A stretch of DNA of 6,266 nucleotides from an uncultured Clostridium sp. Lineage in GTDB: Bacteria > Bacillota_A > Clostridia > TANB77 > CAG-508. This document shows positions 6,204 to 6,266 of the stretch, one piece after another. The stretch is from positions 1-6,266 of the forward strand of contig CALIMU010000096.1 in NCBI GenBank assembly GCA_938045355.1, in the 5' to 3' direction. The notes below the pieces were generated by a model. That model had not been told where the DNA came from. It worked only from the letters and a program-made list of their open reading frames with translations, and did not search any database. How positions within the stretch are numbered: the stretch's first letter is position 1; the number at the start of each line of letters is the position of its first letter. The translations under genes and the position numbers were made by a program.

Positions 6204-6208
6204 AAATT

Positions 6209-6215
6209 CCTCCTT
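6209..6215 (-). promoter_or_regulatory. Strong ribosome binding site, AAGGAGG
   Basis: The minus strand reads AAGGAGG, then 5 nt, then ATG at 6201-6203. This perfect Shine-Dalgarno sequence decides the start of the 159-aa gene and rules out the upstream in-frame TTG. Confidence 0.85.
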
Positions 6216-6230
6216 TTTTTCCAAAAATAT

Positions 6231-6258
6231 ATTATATATTAATAAATTATATATTCAA
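6231..6258 (-). promoter_or_regulatory. Possible sigma-70-type promoter upstream of the operon
   Basis: On the minus strand TTGAAT (6253-6258) is followed after 16 nt by a perfect TATAAT (6231-6236), about 27 nt before the first start codon. Transcription would begin near 6224, leaving a leader of about 20 nt that still holds the ribosome binding site. The region is so AT-rich that TATAAT-like sequences are expected by chance, and a gene further upstream in the same operon cannot be excluded. Confidence 0.35.
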
Positions 6259-6266
6259 AAAGGTGA

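Noticed and set aside
1..6266. tRNA, rRNA, CRISPR arrays, insertion sequences
   Set aside because: No cloverleaf-like GC-rich stretch, no regularly spaced repeats, and no transposase-like protein or terminal repeats were found in either strand.

Overview
This window is very AT-rich and every supported gene lies on the minus strand, so transcription runs from the right edge to the left. Strong AGGAGG-type ribosome binding sites, AT-ending codons and the protein families suggest a low-GC Gram-positive, probably a Clostridia-like Bacillota such as an uncultured gut lineage. The species cannot be named from the sequence.

Layout in transcription order: (1) a 159-aa single-span pilin-like protein (6203-5724); (2) a 120-nt gap with a hairpin and a possible extended -10 promoter; (3) a 249-aa single-span pilin/TadE-like protein (5603-4853); (4) a 173-aa protein of similar architecture (4835-4314); (5) a large 788-aa membrane-anchored, TadE/TadG-like protein (4257-1889); (6) a 242-aa membrane-anchored staphylococcal-nuclease-family enzyme (1861-1131); (7) a trimeric-type dUTPase (1134-679); (8) a 163-aa protein with a prepilin-like N-terminus (670-178); (9) a 21-bp hairpin (165-112) that may end the unit. 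Gaps are short or overlapping apart from the 120-nt one, so this looks like one operon for an envelope-bound, pilus-like apparatus with a surface nuclease and a nucleotide-sanitising enzyme.

The main discovery is translational. Four of the seven genes (the 249-aa, 788-aa, nuclease and 163-aa genes) are open only if the ribosome shifts +1, at six places in total. All six are in-frame CGG codons. At each, skipping the C and reading the next three bases as GGA or GGT (glycine) restores a long frame that ends at a sensible stop just before the next gene. By eye, every in-frame CGG in the seven genes is a shift site, and no shift is needed anywhere else. The nuclease gives independent proof of the decoded residue: the shift turns DRY-R-stop-bound sequence into the conserved DRYGR motif of the family, and the catalytic arginine lies immediately after the shift. 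I infer that in this organism CGG is not a normal arginine codon but a general +1 frameshift signal, read as C-skip plus Gly or as a four-base CGGN codon. A systematic sequencing artefact is the main alternative and must be excluded with reads, related genomes and peptides.
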